Assembly: GCA_964194555.1 (NCBI GenBank)
Contig: CAXMMT010000065.1
Span: forward strand, 1-17,298
Source: SZUA-217 sp964194555
GTDB lineage: Bacteria > Actinomycetota > Acidimicrobiia > Spongiisociales > ZC4RG35
Reading direction: 5' to 3'
DNA: 17,298 bases
Shown: positions 1 through 7,648 of the stretch, piece by piece
How positions within the stretch are numbered: position 1 is the first letter of the stretch
Layout of the letters: the number at the start of each line of letters is the position of its first letter
Notes under the pieces: model-generated
Told to the model about the DNA's origin: nothing
Seen by the model: the letters and a program-made list of their open reading frames with translations, nothing else
The model's database searches: none
Program-made: the position numbers and the translations under genes

Positions 1-141
1 AACATCAGTCCACTCTGCCGCTACCACCACATGGCGCAACACCACGCACCCTGGGGACTGCAACGACTATCCAACGGCGACCACTCCTGGACCAGTCCAC
101 TCAGCCACACCTACATCAGACGACGAGCACCACCAGGTTGA
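1..141 (+). CDS. C-terminal fragment of HNH endonuclease (DUF222/13E12 type)
   Basis: The first reading frame is open from the left edge to a TGA at 139-141 and gives 46 residues. It contains the end of an HNH nuclease fold: SPLCRYHH, in which the Cys and paired His lie in the zinc/metal-binding beta-beta-alpha motif, then a WGLQRL segment and a W-T-S-P...H-T-Y ending. This ending is characteristic of the HNH proteins that carry an N-terminal DUF222 domain and occur in many copies in actinobacterial genomes. Only the tail is present, so the N-terminal domain and the start are outside the window. Codon use is richer in A and C than in the neighbouring genes, which fits a mobile or multi-copy family. 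The gene converges on the methyltransferase gene with a 24-bp gap. The cellular role of this family is not settled. Confidence 0.75.
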   Translation, partial: NISPLCRYHHMAQHHAPWGLQRLSNGDHSWTSPLSHTYIRRRAPPG

Positions 142-165
142 TTGTTCCCACCAGGGCGGACTCAG

Positions 166-777
166 TCAACCTGTCCAGGCGAACCGGGTGACCGCCGGAT
201 CCCCACCGTCACTAGATCCAGAAACCTCAAGACCGCACAGTTTCAGCACCTCTGCCACATCAACGGGGTCGCTTGGCGCTCTTTGATTTGTTCCTCGACC
301 ACAGTAGGAGCCGATGATCAGCCTGCCCCTCGGCTCGACCCACCGACACAGGCGGCTGAGCCACTGGCATCGCAGTTCTGCCGGGGAGAGATCGAGCAGG
401 GCATAAACATAGGTCCATTTTCTTGGCGGATCCCAGGTCCAGGCGTCGGCGACGTGGAAGTTGGCCGAGAAGTTCGGAAGACGTCGCTGAGCAAGTCTGA
501 CAAGACCAGGACCCAAGTCGACTCCATGGGGAATGACCTCAAGTCCCCGTGCCGCGGTCCAATCGACCACATCTTCGGTCAGCAATCCATTTGCGCAACC
601 CACGTCGAGGAAGTCGCCGGAGTCGTCTACAGCCTCAACCAGGGGCGATCGCTCTTGGATCCAGCGTTCTCGCCCACCGGAGAAGCCGGACTGCTTGATC
701 GGATCAGCGAATCGCAGATAGGCCGGTTCAAGTGCCCACACCCCGTTCATGAACTCGGTGCTAGGCCTGTCCACCAC
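166..777 (-). CDS. Class I SAM-dependent methyltransferase
   Basis: This is a 203-residue protein if started at the GTG at 777, directly after the decarboxylase stop codon. An ATG at 750, nine codons in, is an alternative start. It has a Rossmann-type methyltransferase core: motif I FLDVGCANG at about residues 56-64 binds S-adenosylmethionine, the acidic residue in GVDLGPG (about 87) fits the ribose-binding position, and an ADAW segment at about 110-113 follows strand 4. The substrate cannot be read from sequence. It is the second gene of a two-gene minus-strand operon with zero spacing behind a PLP decarboxylase. It could therefore methylate the amine product or a related small molecule, but that is inference from position only. 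The length is typical of small-molecule methyltransferases without accessory domains. Confidence 0.8.
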   Translation of the reverse strand: MVDRPSTEFMNGVWALEPAYLRFADPIKQSGFSGGRERWIQERSPLVEAVDDSGDFLDVGCANGLLTEDVVDWTAARGLEVIPHGVDLGPGLVRLAQRRLPNFSANFHVADAWTWDPPRKWTYVYALLDLSPAELRCQWLSRLCRWVEPRGRLIIGSYCGRGTNQRAPSDPVDVAEVLKLCGLEVSGSSDGGDPAVTRFAWTG

Positions 778-2157
778 CTATCCGATCAGTGTCTTCTCGA
801 TGATGTCGATGGCGTGGTCAACATGCTCGACTGTCGATCGCCGGTTGAGGATGGCGAATCGAAGAACGAATCGGTCATCGACGATGGTCGGGCTGAGATG
901 GACGGTGCGATCGCTGTTGACCGCCTCCCACGCGGAGCGGCCCACCGAGTCGTCGTCGAACATGAAAGCGACCACCGAAAGATCGGGCACCCACCTGGCG
1001 TCGATGCCCTCGATCGTGCTCAGACGCTGGTAGGCGTGCTCGGCGAGGTCGAGACTGGAATCGAGAGCATCCCGGAAAGGAGCAATGCCATGAAGTTGCA
1101 TTGGTAGCCAGACAGGGAGCCCGCGGAATGGTCGGCTCAGTTCCGGACCCAACGAGGCGATGTCACGCAGACCCATGTAAGTGTCGTCGTCGCTGAGATA
1201 TTCGCCACGCCCATGGTGAGCTGCTGCCAACTGGGCCTCGTCCCGTGCCAGCAGAGCGCCGGCCCCAAACGGGATCGAGAGCCCCTTGTGGGGATCCAGG
1301 GCGATCGTGTCGGCTCGTTCAATGCCACGGAGCACGTCTTCTCCCCGCGTAGTCAGTTGGAAGAAGCCTCCGTAGGCGGCATCCACGTGGAGCCAGATGT
1401 CCGACGCGGCGGCCACATCGGCCAATGCATCCAATGGATCGACGGTTCCCGTATCGGTGGTGCCGGCGGAGCCGATGATGAGGAACGGGTTTCGCCCAGC
1501 CTTTCGATCGGAGACGATTCGCTCAGCCAGAATGCCGGCATCCATCCTGAGATCGGCGTCCGTGTCTACCAGGACGATCTGGTCATCTCGAAAGCCTGCG
1601 ATCCTGGCGGCCTTGGCGACCGAGTGGTGGGTATGGGCCGTGGCATACATGACCCCTGCGGTGAACCCGTCGCCAAGCTGAGAGAAGCGGGCGGTAACGA
1701 TCCCCGTGAAATTGGCCATCGAGCCGCCCGAGAGTAAAACCCCGGAGGCTTCTGGCCCCAGATCGAACAGGGACGTCATCCAGTCGATCACACCGTGCTC
1801 GATGGCAGTGAAACCTGGAGCAGCTCCGGCGACGCCGGTGTATCGGTTGAGGCCTGCCGCCAAGAACTCAGCGAGGGCTGCGGTGTAGATCCCCGCATTG
1901 GGGATATAGGACATATGACCACCGGAGGGGTGATAGATCCCCGCCCTTCCGGCCACGGTGAGATCGGAGAGGATCGACTCCAGGTCGCGGCCACTTTCAC
2001 TAGGAGGCCGTCGCAATCCATCGAAGGTCTTCGGGTCGAGATCGATGCCCCAAGCCTCCATGTCCGACGCCCCGTCGAACCAGTCGGCGAGATAGGCAAC
2101 TACCTGGCCGGTCAGGTCGTCTCGGAGCTCTTTGTCCGGTTCGAGGTGGCCGTTCAT
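778..2157 (-). CDS. PLP-dependent (group II) amino-acid decarboxylase
   Basis: This 459-residue protein belongs to the aromatic-L-amino-acid/glutamate decarboxylase family of fold-type I PLP enzymes. Visible hallmarks are the N-terminal substrate-loop region HPSGGHMSYIPNAG (about 76-89), a cofactor-phosphate segment SGGSMAN (143-149), the His that stacks on the PLP ring in HTHHSVAKAA (His177), the HVDAAYGG motif with Asp259 that pairs with the pyridine nitrogen, and Lys291 in DPHKGLSIP, which forms the Schiff base. The family releases CO2 from an amino acid to give an amine, in the cytoplasm. The substrate is undetermined; aromatic amino acids are the commonest for this length and motif set. 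The ATG at 2157 has no Shine-Dalgarno, and a possible -10 box lies just upstream. The gene is divergent from the glutamine-synthetase-like gene and is followed at once by a methyltransferase. Confidence 0.9.
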   Translation of the reverse strand: MNGHLEPDKELRDDLTGQVVAYLADWFDGASDMEAWGIDLDPKTFDGLRRPPSESGRDLESILSDLTVAGRAGIYHPSGGHMSYIPNAGIYTAALAEFLAAGLNRYTGVAGAAPGFTAIEHGVIDWMTSLFDLGPEASGVLLSGGSMANFTGIVTARFSQLGDGFTAGVMYATAHTHHSVAKAARIAGFRDDQIVLVDTDADLRMDAGILAERIVSDRKAGRNPFLIIGSAGTTDTGTVDPLDALADVAAASDIWLHVDAAYGGFFQLTTRGEDVLRGIERADTIALDPHKGLSIPFGAGALLARDEAQLAAAHHGRGEYLSDDDTYMGLRDIASLGPELSRPFRGLPVWLPMQLHGIAPFRDALDSSLDLAEHAYQRLSTIEGIDARWVPDLSVVAFMFDDDSVGRSAWEAVNSDRTVHLSPTIVDDRFVLRFAILNRRSTVEHVDHAIDIIEKTLIG

Positions 2158-2165
2158 CGATATTC

Positions 2166-2171
2166 AAGGTA
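2166..2171 (-). promoter_or_regulatory. Possible -10 box for a leaderless decarboxylase transcript
   Basis: On the minus strand TACCTT lies 8 bases before the decarboxylase ATG and fits the TANNNT pattern of actinobacterial -10 boxes. A transcript starting 6-9 bases downstream would begin at or near the ATG, which would explain the lack of a Shine-Dalgarno. No convincing -35 was seen, so support is weak. Confidence 0.3.
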
Positions 2172-2230
2172 ATCGTCTTGGTCTTGCCCTGCGCATCGAC
2201 GTTTGGTCCATCTACGCTCCGGCCAGACCA

Positions 2231-2235
2231 GGAGA
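2231..2235 (+). promoter_or_regulatory. Ribosome binding site that fixes the GS-like gene start
   Basis: GGAGA lies 3 bases before the GTG at 2239. It supports that GTG over an in-frame upstream GTG at 2203, which has no such site. An ATG at 2237 is followed at once by a stop and is not a start. Confidence 0.55.
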
Positions 2236-2238
2236 CAT

Positions 2239-3525
2239 GTGAGTATCGAATTCGAACGACTCAGACTGCTCTGGCCCGACCATCTCGGGCTGGCCCGTGG
2301 CAAGTACCTGACTCCGGATAAGGCGGAGTCGGGCACGGCCCACGCCATCTCCCTATTCACTCTCGGTTTCGACCGGGTGATGACGCCACACGATGGCGGA
2401 CTCATGATGGAGGGCCTTCCCGACTGCGACGCCGTTTTCGACGGAAGTGATGTCCGGCCAAGCTGGCAGCAGGGGACACATGTGGTCATCCCCGACATCA
2501 CACGGCTGGGCGTTCCCGTTTCCTTGGCGCCGCGCAACATCCTCAAGGACACAATCGAGAAATGGAAGGCCCATGGGCTGGCCCCGATGGTCGGGATCGA
2601 GCTCGAGGCGTTTCTCTTCGAGCCGGACGGCGAAGGGGGCTGGCGCCCGATCACCAGTCCCGGCGCGTATGTGTACGGAACGGGGATGGCGGTGGACCCG
2701 ACGGGCACTATCGACGAGATCATGTCCATGGCGAGGAAGATCGGTCTTCCGCTCGAATCGGTGAACAGCGAGTACGACAACGGGCAATTCGAATTGACAC
2801 TGGCCTACACCGACGCTCTCCGCGCTGCCGACGACGCCTTTCTGTTCAAAGTCATGGCCAAGGAGATTGCGGCCGGCCGCGGTCTTTTGCTGACCTTCAT
2901 GGGAAAGCCGATCAACGATCGGGGTGGCTCGGGGTTCCACGTGAATCTATCTTTCAACGACGAGAGCGGGGCGAACGTCCTCTATGACGAAGACGCCGAC
3001 GACGGGCTCAGCGAGATAGCGCGGTCCTCGATGGCGGGAATGCTTCACCATCATGTGGGCATGACCGCTCTGCTCGCTCCGACTGTGAACGCCTACAAGC
3101 GGCTTCAGCCAGGGTCGCTGTGCGGCTACTGGGCAAACTGGGGCTACGACCATCGCGGGGTGACGGTCCGTGTGCCGCCCGCTCGTGGTCAGGGCACGAG
3201 ACTGGAGCACCGATTGGCCGACGGCTCCGTGGGTCCGCACCAGGGGTTGGCGGCGGTGTTGACCGCTGCCCTTCTTGGATACGAGAAAGGCTACGAGCTT
3301 CCACCCGTCGAGACCCTCGACTGCATAGAGAACGCTTCAACCGACGTCATCCCCCCGGCGTCTCTCAAAGAGGCCCTGGATGCCCTCGAGGACGACGGCG
3401 ATTACACCGAGGCCTTCAGTCCCGCATACATCGACGGGTTTGTGACGGTCAAGCGCGCCGAGTGGCACCGCTATCAGAAGTGGACCACGGACTGGGAGAT
3501 GTCCGAGTACCTGCCGTTTCTCTGA
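2239..3525 (+). CDS. Glutamine synthetase family protein (possible gamma-glutamyl-amine synthetase)
   Basis: This 428-residue protein has the full glutamine synthetase layout. An N-terminal beta-grasp segment has WPDHLGLARGKYL near the start. The catalytic domain shows metal and substrate residues in GIELEAF (Glu121, Glu123), SEYDNGQFE (Glu178, Glu185), GGSGFHV (His234), NAYKRL (Asn284, Arg288) and RLEHR (Glu323, Arg325). The family joins glutamate to ammonia or to an amine using ATP. At about 430 residues, with a DWEMSEYLPFL-type ending, it looks more like the GlnA3/GlnT/PuuA-type relatives than the house-keeping GlnA of about 470 residues, so the acceptor may be an organic amine; this is inference. 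The GTG start is chosen for its GGAGA site. The stop overlaps the start of the next gene by one base (TGATG), which indicates translational coupling. A divergent amino-acid decarboxylase lies 81 bp upstream. Confidence 0.85.
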   Translation: MSIEFERLRLLWPDHLGLARGKYLTPDKAESGTAHAISLFTLGFDRVMTPHDGGLMMEGLPDCDAVFDGSDVRPSWQQGTHVVIPDITRLGVPVSLAPRNILKDTIEKWKAHGLAPMVGIELEAFLFEPDGEGGWRPITSPGAYVYGTGMAVDPTGTIDEIMSMARKIGLPLESVNSEYDNGQFELTLAYTDALRAADDAFLFKVMAKEIAAGRGLLLTFMGKPINDRGGSGFHVNLSFNDESGANVLYDEDADDGLSEIARSSMAGMLHHHVGMTALLAPTVNAYKRLQPGSLCGYWANWGYDHRGVTVRVPPARGQGTRLEHRLADGSVGPHQGLAAVLTAALLGYEKGYELPPVETLDCIENASTDVIPPASLKEALDALEDDGDYTEAFSPAYIDGFVTVKRAEWHRYQKWTTDWEMSEYLPFL

Positions 3526-4325
3526 TGGCCGGATTTCTCTTTCCTAGAACCCCGTCCGGCAGGTCGTCGCTGATTCCCCCGCCCCCCTGGCACTACTCCG
3601 GAGAGATGCTGACGGTGGAGTACCGCACGTATCCGGAGCGTGTCGCCGAGTTGCTTCCGGAAGGAGCCACTCTTGCCGGCGACGATCCCGGAGCAGTAGC
3701 GCTGATCTGGGCCGATTGGCAGAGCTCTGGTGACACCCTCGAGGAGACTCTCGATCCGGTGAGAAGTCAGTACAAGGAGGTCTTCGCAGTCATCCGGTGC
3801 CAGTGGGAGGGTGAGACCTGGAGTCGAAGCCCGTACATATGGGTCGACAAGGACTTTGCCCTGGTGCGCGGCTATCACCAGGGGTATCCCAAGAAGCTGG
3901 GAGAGATCTGGATGACGAGACCGATCACCATTGGGAGGGCCGGACCACGTCTGGAGGCCGGCGGCGAGTTCGGTGCGACGTTGGCTGTGGCCAACCGCCG
4001 AATCGCCGAGATAAGGATCAGCCTCACCGAGACCACGTCGCCGCCGGGGTTCGTCAACGGTCATCCAATGCTGCACAACCGGTACTGGCCGGCAATCGAG
4101 TCGGACGGCACCGCCTCGATGGACGAGCTGGTGACAATGAGCGGATACGATAGTGAGATAGCAGACGTCTGGGCAGGTGAGGCCGAGATCGAGATCCACG
4201 AGTCTCCCACCGAGGAGTTGTCTCTTCTCGAGCCGCTGGAGATGATCGGTGGCTACTACCACCGCGTAGGCGTGTCGTGGAAGCAGGGGACCACTCTGCT
4301 GCGCGACACGGATCGAGCTGACTAG
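3525..4325 (+). CDS. Acetoacetate decarboxylase (ADC) family protein
   Basis: This 266-residue protein starts at an ATG that overlaps the stop of the GS-like gene by one base. It carries the ADC signature GYPKKLGEIW at about residues 120-129. The paired lysines 123-124 match the Schiff-base lysine pair of clostridial acetoacetate decarboxylase, and an upstream YKEVF segment with Glu85 matches the active-site Glu region. Length is close to the classical enzyme (about 245). Classical ADC converts acetoacetate to acetone and CO2, but this fold also includes enzymes that do aldol or dehydration chemistry on keto acids, so the substrate is open. Tight coupling to a GS-like ligase and an antiporter suggests that it works in the same pathway. 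The frame is open far upstream inside the GS-like gene, but that extension is a shadow with no family similarity. Confidence 0.8.
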   Translation: MAGFLFPRTPSGRSSLIPPPPWHYSGEMLTVEYRTYPERVAELLPEGATLAGDDPGAVALIWADWQSSGDTLEETLDPVRSQYKEVFAVIRCQWEGETWSRSPYIWVDKDFALVRGYHQGYPKKLGEIWMTRPITIGRAGPRLEAGGEFGATLAVANRRIAEIRISLTETTSPPGFVNGHPMLHNRYWPAIESDGTASMDELVTMSGYDSEIADVWAGEAEIEIHESPTEELSLLEPLEMIGGYYHRVGVSWKQGTTLLRDTDRAD

Positions 4326-4328
4326 AGG

Positions 4329-5579
4329 ATGGAATCGACAATAGAGACGATCGTTCTCGTCCTCTCTGCCGCTGTCTTCGCGATAGTCGCCGTGTCAGGG
4401 CGTCTGTCCAGACTCTCGATCACGGAACCCTTGGTGGCTGTTGTCATCGGGATTCTCGTCGCGCTTCTCATCGGCGACCCGGTAAATATCAGAAGTCCGG
4501 CAGCATTGATCTTTCTCGAGTTGGCACTTGTCTTGGTTCTTTTTACAGACGCAGCCCGAATCGACATCGGTCACATCCGAAAGCAGTACCGATGGCCGGC
4601 CAGAATGCTTTTGATCGGTCTTCCGCTGGCGATGATCCTGGGTGCGCTGGCATCGGGATGGATCCTGGGGATACCAGTGGGCGCGGCGTTGCTGCTGGGT
4701 GTGATTCTGTCGCCGACCGATGCCGCTCTTGCCGAGCCGGTGTTGGAGTCTGAGGTTCTACCGGTGAGGATTCGCCAGACGCTGAACATCGAGTCGGGAT
4801 TGAATGATGGTCTCGCCCTCCCGGCACTGTTCATTGCCATCGGCCTCATCGAATCTGAAGCCGGCAGGTCTATCTCCTCGTCGATGCTGCTCGTCATCAG
4901 ACAGGTCGGCATAGGAGTAACTGGGGGCGCGGTGCTCGGGTTCGCCGGGGCTTGGGTGATCAGCCGGGCAACTCAGCGGGGATGGATGGATGGGCTTCAT
5001 CAGAAGATCGCTGCCGTGGCGCTTGCGCTGGGGACATTCGCCGCGGTCCAGATTCTCGGTGGCAGCGGGTTTGTGGCCGCCTTCGTTGCCGGCGCCGTGC
5101 TGGGCGCCCAGGTTCGACCCAAGTGCGAGTATTTGTATGAGTTCGCCGACACCGAGGGTCGAGCCTTGGTCCTCATTGCGTTTGTTTTTCTCGGTGCCGG
5201 CCCGATCTCCGGACTTCTTGCCGGCGGGGTGTCCTGGCAGGTGTGGGTGATCTCGATTATCGCCCTTTTCGTGGTCCGTCCGATAGCGATAGCAGTCTCC
5301 CTCATTGGGGAGAAACTCTTGCCGTCGACGGTGGTGTTCTTGGGTTGGTTCGGACCGCGAGGTCTGGCAACTGCCGTGTTCCTTCTGGTCGTGTTCGAGG
5401 AGATGACGGACATCCCTCCGGTGGTCGCCGACATCACCTTTCTGACCGTCGCCCTGTCGGTCCTCCTGCACGGGTTGACCGCCAAGCCGGCATCGAACTG
5501 GCTTGCCGGGCGGGTCGAGTTGAAACACCGCCGCGAGATGCCCGAGATGGGCGAGGCTTTCGATCACCCGACTCGCTAG
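4329..5579 (+). CDS. CPA1-family cation/proton (Na+/H+) antiporter
   Basis: This is a 416-residue polytopic membrane protein with about twelve hydrophobic segments, starting with one at residues 7-22. Family motifs are clear: LSPTDAALAEPVL at about 128-139, with Asp131 in the unwound helix, and ESGLNDGLALP at about 155-165, with the Asn159-Asp160 pair typical of electroneutral CPA1/NhaP exchangers. It would exchange Na+ or another monovalent cation for protons across the cytoplasmic membrane. It follows the ADC-like gene by 3 bp and probably shares its transcript. AGAGG abuts the ATG, too close for an ideal ribosome site, so re-initiation after the upstream stop is likely. There is no long cytoplasmic regulatory tail. 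The stop TAG is directly followed by the stop of the convergent aldehyde dehydrogenase gene, leaving no room for a terminator. Confidence 0.88.
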   Translation: MESTIETIVLVLSAAVFAIVAVSGRLSRLSITEPLVAVVIGILVALLIGDPVNIRSPAALIFLELALVLVLFTDAARIDIGHIRKQYRWPARMLLIGLPLAMILGALASGWILGIPVGAALLLGVILSPTDAALAEPVLESEVLPVRIRQTLNIESGLNDGLALPALFIAIGLIESEAGRSISSSMLLVIRQVGIGVTGGAVLGFAGAWVISRATQRGWMDGLHQKIAAVALALGTFAAVQILGGSGFVAAFVAGAVLGAQVRPKCEYLYEFADTEGRALVLIAFVFLGAGPISGLLAGGVSWQVWVISIIALFVVRPIAIAVSLIGEKLLPSTVVFLGWFGPRGLATAVFLLVVFEEMTDIPPVVADITFLTVALSVLLHGLTAKPASNWLAGRVELKHRREMPEMGEAFDHPTR

Positions 5580-7043
5580 CTAGCAGACAGAGCCTTCGCT
5601 GATCTGGAGCGTCTTGAGATCGGAGTGGAAGTCGAGGGCATAGTCGCCACCCTCGCGGCCAATGCCGGAGATCCCGCAACCGCCGAAAGGCGCGGTCAGG
5701 TCCCGTACCAGGAATGTGTTCACCCAGACCGTTCCGGCCCTGATGCTTCTGCCCACCCGGTGGGCGCGCTCCTCCGAGCCTGTGTAGATGATTCCGGAGA
5801 GTCCATACTCGGTCGAATTGGCGAGAGCGATCGCCTCGGCCTCATCGCGGAACGTCTGATATGTGAGGACCGGTCCGAACACCTCGCGCTGGACGACTTC
5901 GGAGTAGTTCGACTTTGGTCGGATGAGGGTTGGCTCGTACCAGAGGCCGTCCTGTCCCCATCGTTCCCCTCCTCGCACGACGGTGTCGCCGGCCTCCCGG
6001 GCGCGGTCGACGAAGTTGGCTACCCGATCGAGATGGTCGGGATGGATCATTGGCGAGATCGTGGTCGAAGGGTTGCGGCTGTCCCCGAGGACGTGCTCGT
6101 CGGTGTAGCGGTTGAAAAGCTCGAGAAAGTCGGACGAGATGGATGCTTCGACGAGCAGACGCGTGCCCGCCAGACAGACCTGGCCGGAATCATCGAACTG
6201 TCCTGCTGCTTTCTTTGCGGCAGCCTCGATGTCAGCATCGCCAAACACCAGAAGCGGGCCCTTCCCCCCAAGCTCCGCGGTGAACGGAACAATGTTCCTG
6301 GCGGCGGCAACGCCGATATGGCGCGCCGTCTCCGGAGACCCGGTGAAAGAGATTCGGCGCACGCGTCGATCGTTTACTAGAGCAGACCCGACCTCTTCGC
6401 CGATTCCCTGCACGATGTTGAGGACACCGGGAGGCAAACCGGCGCGTTCGGCGAGATCGGCCAGGATCGATGCTGATAGGGGAGACCACTCGGCGGGTTT
6501 GAGGATCACCGGGTTTCCGGCGGCGAGTGCCGGCGCCAGCTTCCAGGTGGACAACAGCCACGGTGCGTTCCACGGAGTGATGATCACCGCAGGCCCAGCA
6601 GGCATTCGATGCACCTCGTTGTCTGTGCCCTGCGACGACCACATTCGGCCCTCGTATCCGGAGGCCAGGTCGGCGTAGTTGCGAAAGTTCTCGGCCCCTC
6701 GGTGGATCACTCTCGCCTTGAGACTCTCCAGGAGCATCGCCATGTCGGCACACTCCACGGTTGCCAGCTCGTCGATTGTCTCGTCGATGAGGTCGGCTAA
6801 CCGGTGAAGATGGGCTGCCCGTTTTCGTGGGGCAAGCGCCGACCATCCCGGGAAGGCGTCTGCCGCAGCGGTTATCGCCGCATCGGCGGTGAGGGCGTCT
6901 CCTCTGGCGACGTCAGCGAGTTTCCATTCCCAGTCGAGAGGTGAGCGAACCTCGAAGGTGCTGTCGGATGAGACCCGTTTTCCGCCGATGTAATGGTCGG
7001 GCGATACAGCAACGTTTGAGATCTCAACTCGAGAGGATGGCAT
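5580..7043 (-). CDS. NAD(P)+-dependent aldehyde dehydrogenase (HpaE/BetB-like)
   Basis: This is a 487-residue, full-length aldehyde dehydrogenase. Catalytic features are all present: TPWNAPW with Asn159 for the oxyanion hole, LKPAEW with Lys182 for cofactor binding, SFTGSPETA (232-240) at the nucleotide fold, Glu257 in ELGGKGP as general base, the nucleophile Cys290 in GQVCLAGTR, and EVFGPV with Glu387 that binds the nicotinamide ribose. The overall pattern, including GQVCLAGTR, resembles 5-carboxymethyl-2-hydroxymuconate semialdehyde dehydrogenase and betaine-aldehyde dehydrogenases. The neighbouring MarR and LigB-type dioxygenase genes favour the first reading. The ATG at 7043 has GGAG five bases upstream on the minus strand. 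It is divergent from the MarR gene across 59 bp, so the regulator probably controls it. Substrate assignment is inference. Confidence 0.87.
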   Translation of the reverse strand: MPSSRVEISNVAVSPDHYIGGKRVSSDSTFEVRSPLDWEWKLADVARGDALTADAAITAAADAFPGWSALAPRKRAAHLHRLADLIDETIDELATVECADMAMLLESLKARVIHRGAENFRNYADLASGYEGRMWSSQGTDNEVHRMPAGPAVIITPWNAPWLLSTWKLAPALAAGNPVILKPAEWSPLSASILADLAERAGLPPGVLNIVQGIGEEVGSALVNDRRVRRISFTGSPETARHIGVAAARNIVPFTAELGGKGPLLVFGDADIEAAAKKAAGQFDDSGQVCLAGTRLLVEASISSDFLELFNRYTDEHVLGDSRNPSTTISPMIHPDHLDRVANFVDRAREAGDTVVRGGERWGQDGLWYEPTLIRPKSNYSEVVQREVFGPVLTYQTFRDEAEAIALANSTEYGLSGIIYTGSEERAHRVGRSIRAGTVWVNTFLVRDLTAPFGGCGISGIGREGGDYALDFHSDLKTLQISEGSVC

Positions 7044-7047
7044 TTAG

Positions 7048-7065
7048 CTCCGAAGTCGTCGGGAG
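7048..7065. promoter_or_regulatory. Dyad in the aldehyde dehydrogenase / MarR divergent spacer, possible operator
   Basis: CTCCGA at 7048-7053 faces TCGGGAG at 7059-7065, complementary apart from one bulged base. It lies just upstream of the aldehyde dehydrogenase start and includes that gene's ribosome site. MarR proteins commonly bind dyads of 16-20 bp in such divergent spacers. The symmetry is short, so this is a candidate only. Confidence 0.3.
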
Positions 7066-7102
7066 GCGAAGGATAAACTGCCATCTCCCATGATTGGAGA
7101 AG

Positions 7103-7648
7103 ATGCCACGGCCACTCAGCCATTACGACCCCGAGGTGGTGCTCGATGCCGAAAGGGACATCCGGGCCCGTCTCGGTGACCGCCCGCTCGACTTCGACGC
7201 CCTGCTGGCGGTCTCCAACATCTATCGAGCGGCCAACGCCGTCCGCAATAGGATGGAGCGCGAGGTCCTTGACCCATCAAATCTGAGCTGGGGAGGGTTC
7301 ACAATTCTCTTTGTTCTCTGGGTGTGGGGTGATCGTGAGACAGGCGAGCTGGCAACGGACTGCGGGCTTGCCAAAGGGACCCTTTCGGGGATGATTCAGA
7401 CGCTGGAGAAATCGAGTCTGGTTGGCCGGACGAAGCACCCTGAGGACGGTCGTCGCGTGATTGTCCATCTCCAACCGCCCGGTCTCGAGGTCATCGAATC
7501 GGTGTTTCCTCGATTCAACGAGTTCGAGACACGGCTAACCGAGAATCTGGACATCGAGGAGAAGCATGAGCTGGCTCGTCTTCTCCGCTTGGTGACGGCC
7601 ACCGCCGACGGCGTCCCGCTCGTGGCAGGTCTAGAGAACACCCGGTAG
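7103..7648 (+). CDS. MarR-family transcriptional regulator
   Basis: This 181-residue protein has the MarR winged-helix layout: N-terminal dimerisation helices (about 30-55), then a winged-helix domain at about 60-125. The recognition-helix region is GLAKGTLSGMIQTLEKSSLV and the wing contains the typical HPEDGRRV. A C-terminal helix region completes the dimer interface. MarR repressors of this kind usually sense phenolic or aromatic ligands and control divergent catabolic genes; HpaR/HpcR of the homoprotocatechuate pathway is a known example. The gene lies between a divergent aldehyde dehydrogenase and a downstream extradiol dioxygenase. The ATG at 7103 is preferred, with GGAG at 7096-7099. 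A TTG at 7094, three codons earlier, is the alternative. Ligand and targets are inferred, not shown. Confidence 0.88.
   Translation: MPRPLSHYDPEVVLDAERDIRARLGDRPLDFDALLAVSNIYRAANAVRNRMEREVLDPSNLSWGGFTILFVLWVWGDRETGELATDCGLAKGTLSGMIQTLEKSSLVGRTKHPEDGRRVIVHLQPPGLEVIESVFPRFNEFETRLTENLDIEEKHELARLLRLVTATADGVPLVAGLENTR

Noticed and set aside
142..1107. Long plus-strand open frame (321 codons)
   Set aside because: It is antisense to the methyltransferase and decarboxylase genes, starts at a TTG with no ribosome site, and has no recognisable motif. It is a by-product of high-GC codon use.
1213..1737. Plus-strand open frame antisense to the decarboxylase
   Set aside because: It lies wholly within a gene with all catalytic motifs on the other strand, and its product resembles no family.
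3120..3524. Upstream extension of the ADC-family gene inside the GS-like gene
   Set aside because: The extension is Arg/Gly/Pro-rich out-of-frame translation of the GS-like gene. The ADC similarity begins soon after the ATG at 3525, which is placed by a TGATG overlap.
3474..4262. Minus-strand open frame opposite the ADC-family gene
   Set aside because: It is a shadow frame with no motif, while the plus strand has the PKKLG active site.
4758..5567. Minus-strand open frame opposite the antiporter
   Set aside because: Its product is a charged, His/Arg-rich sequence typical of the reverse of membrane-helix codons; the plus strand encodes a clear CPA1 antiporter.
5571..5585. CGCTAGCTAG palindrome at the antiporter / aldehyde dehydrogenase junction as a terminator
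   Set aside because: The symmetry comes from two abutting TAG stops. There is no stable GC-rich stem and no T tract.
7061..7089. GGGAG...CTCCC interrupted repeat before the MarR gene
   Set aside because: The arms are only five bases with a 19-base gap, which is expected by chance in GC-rich DNA, and there is no further symmetry.
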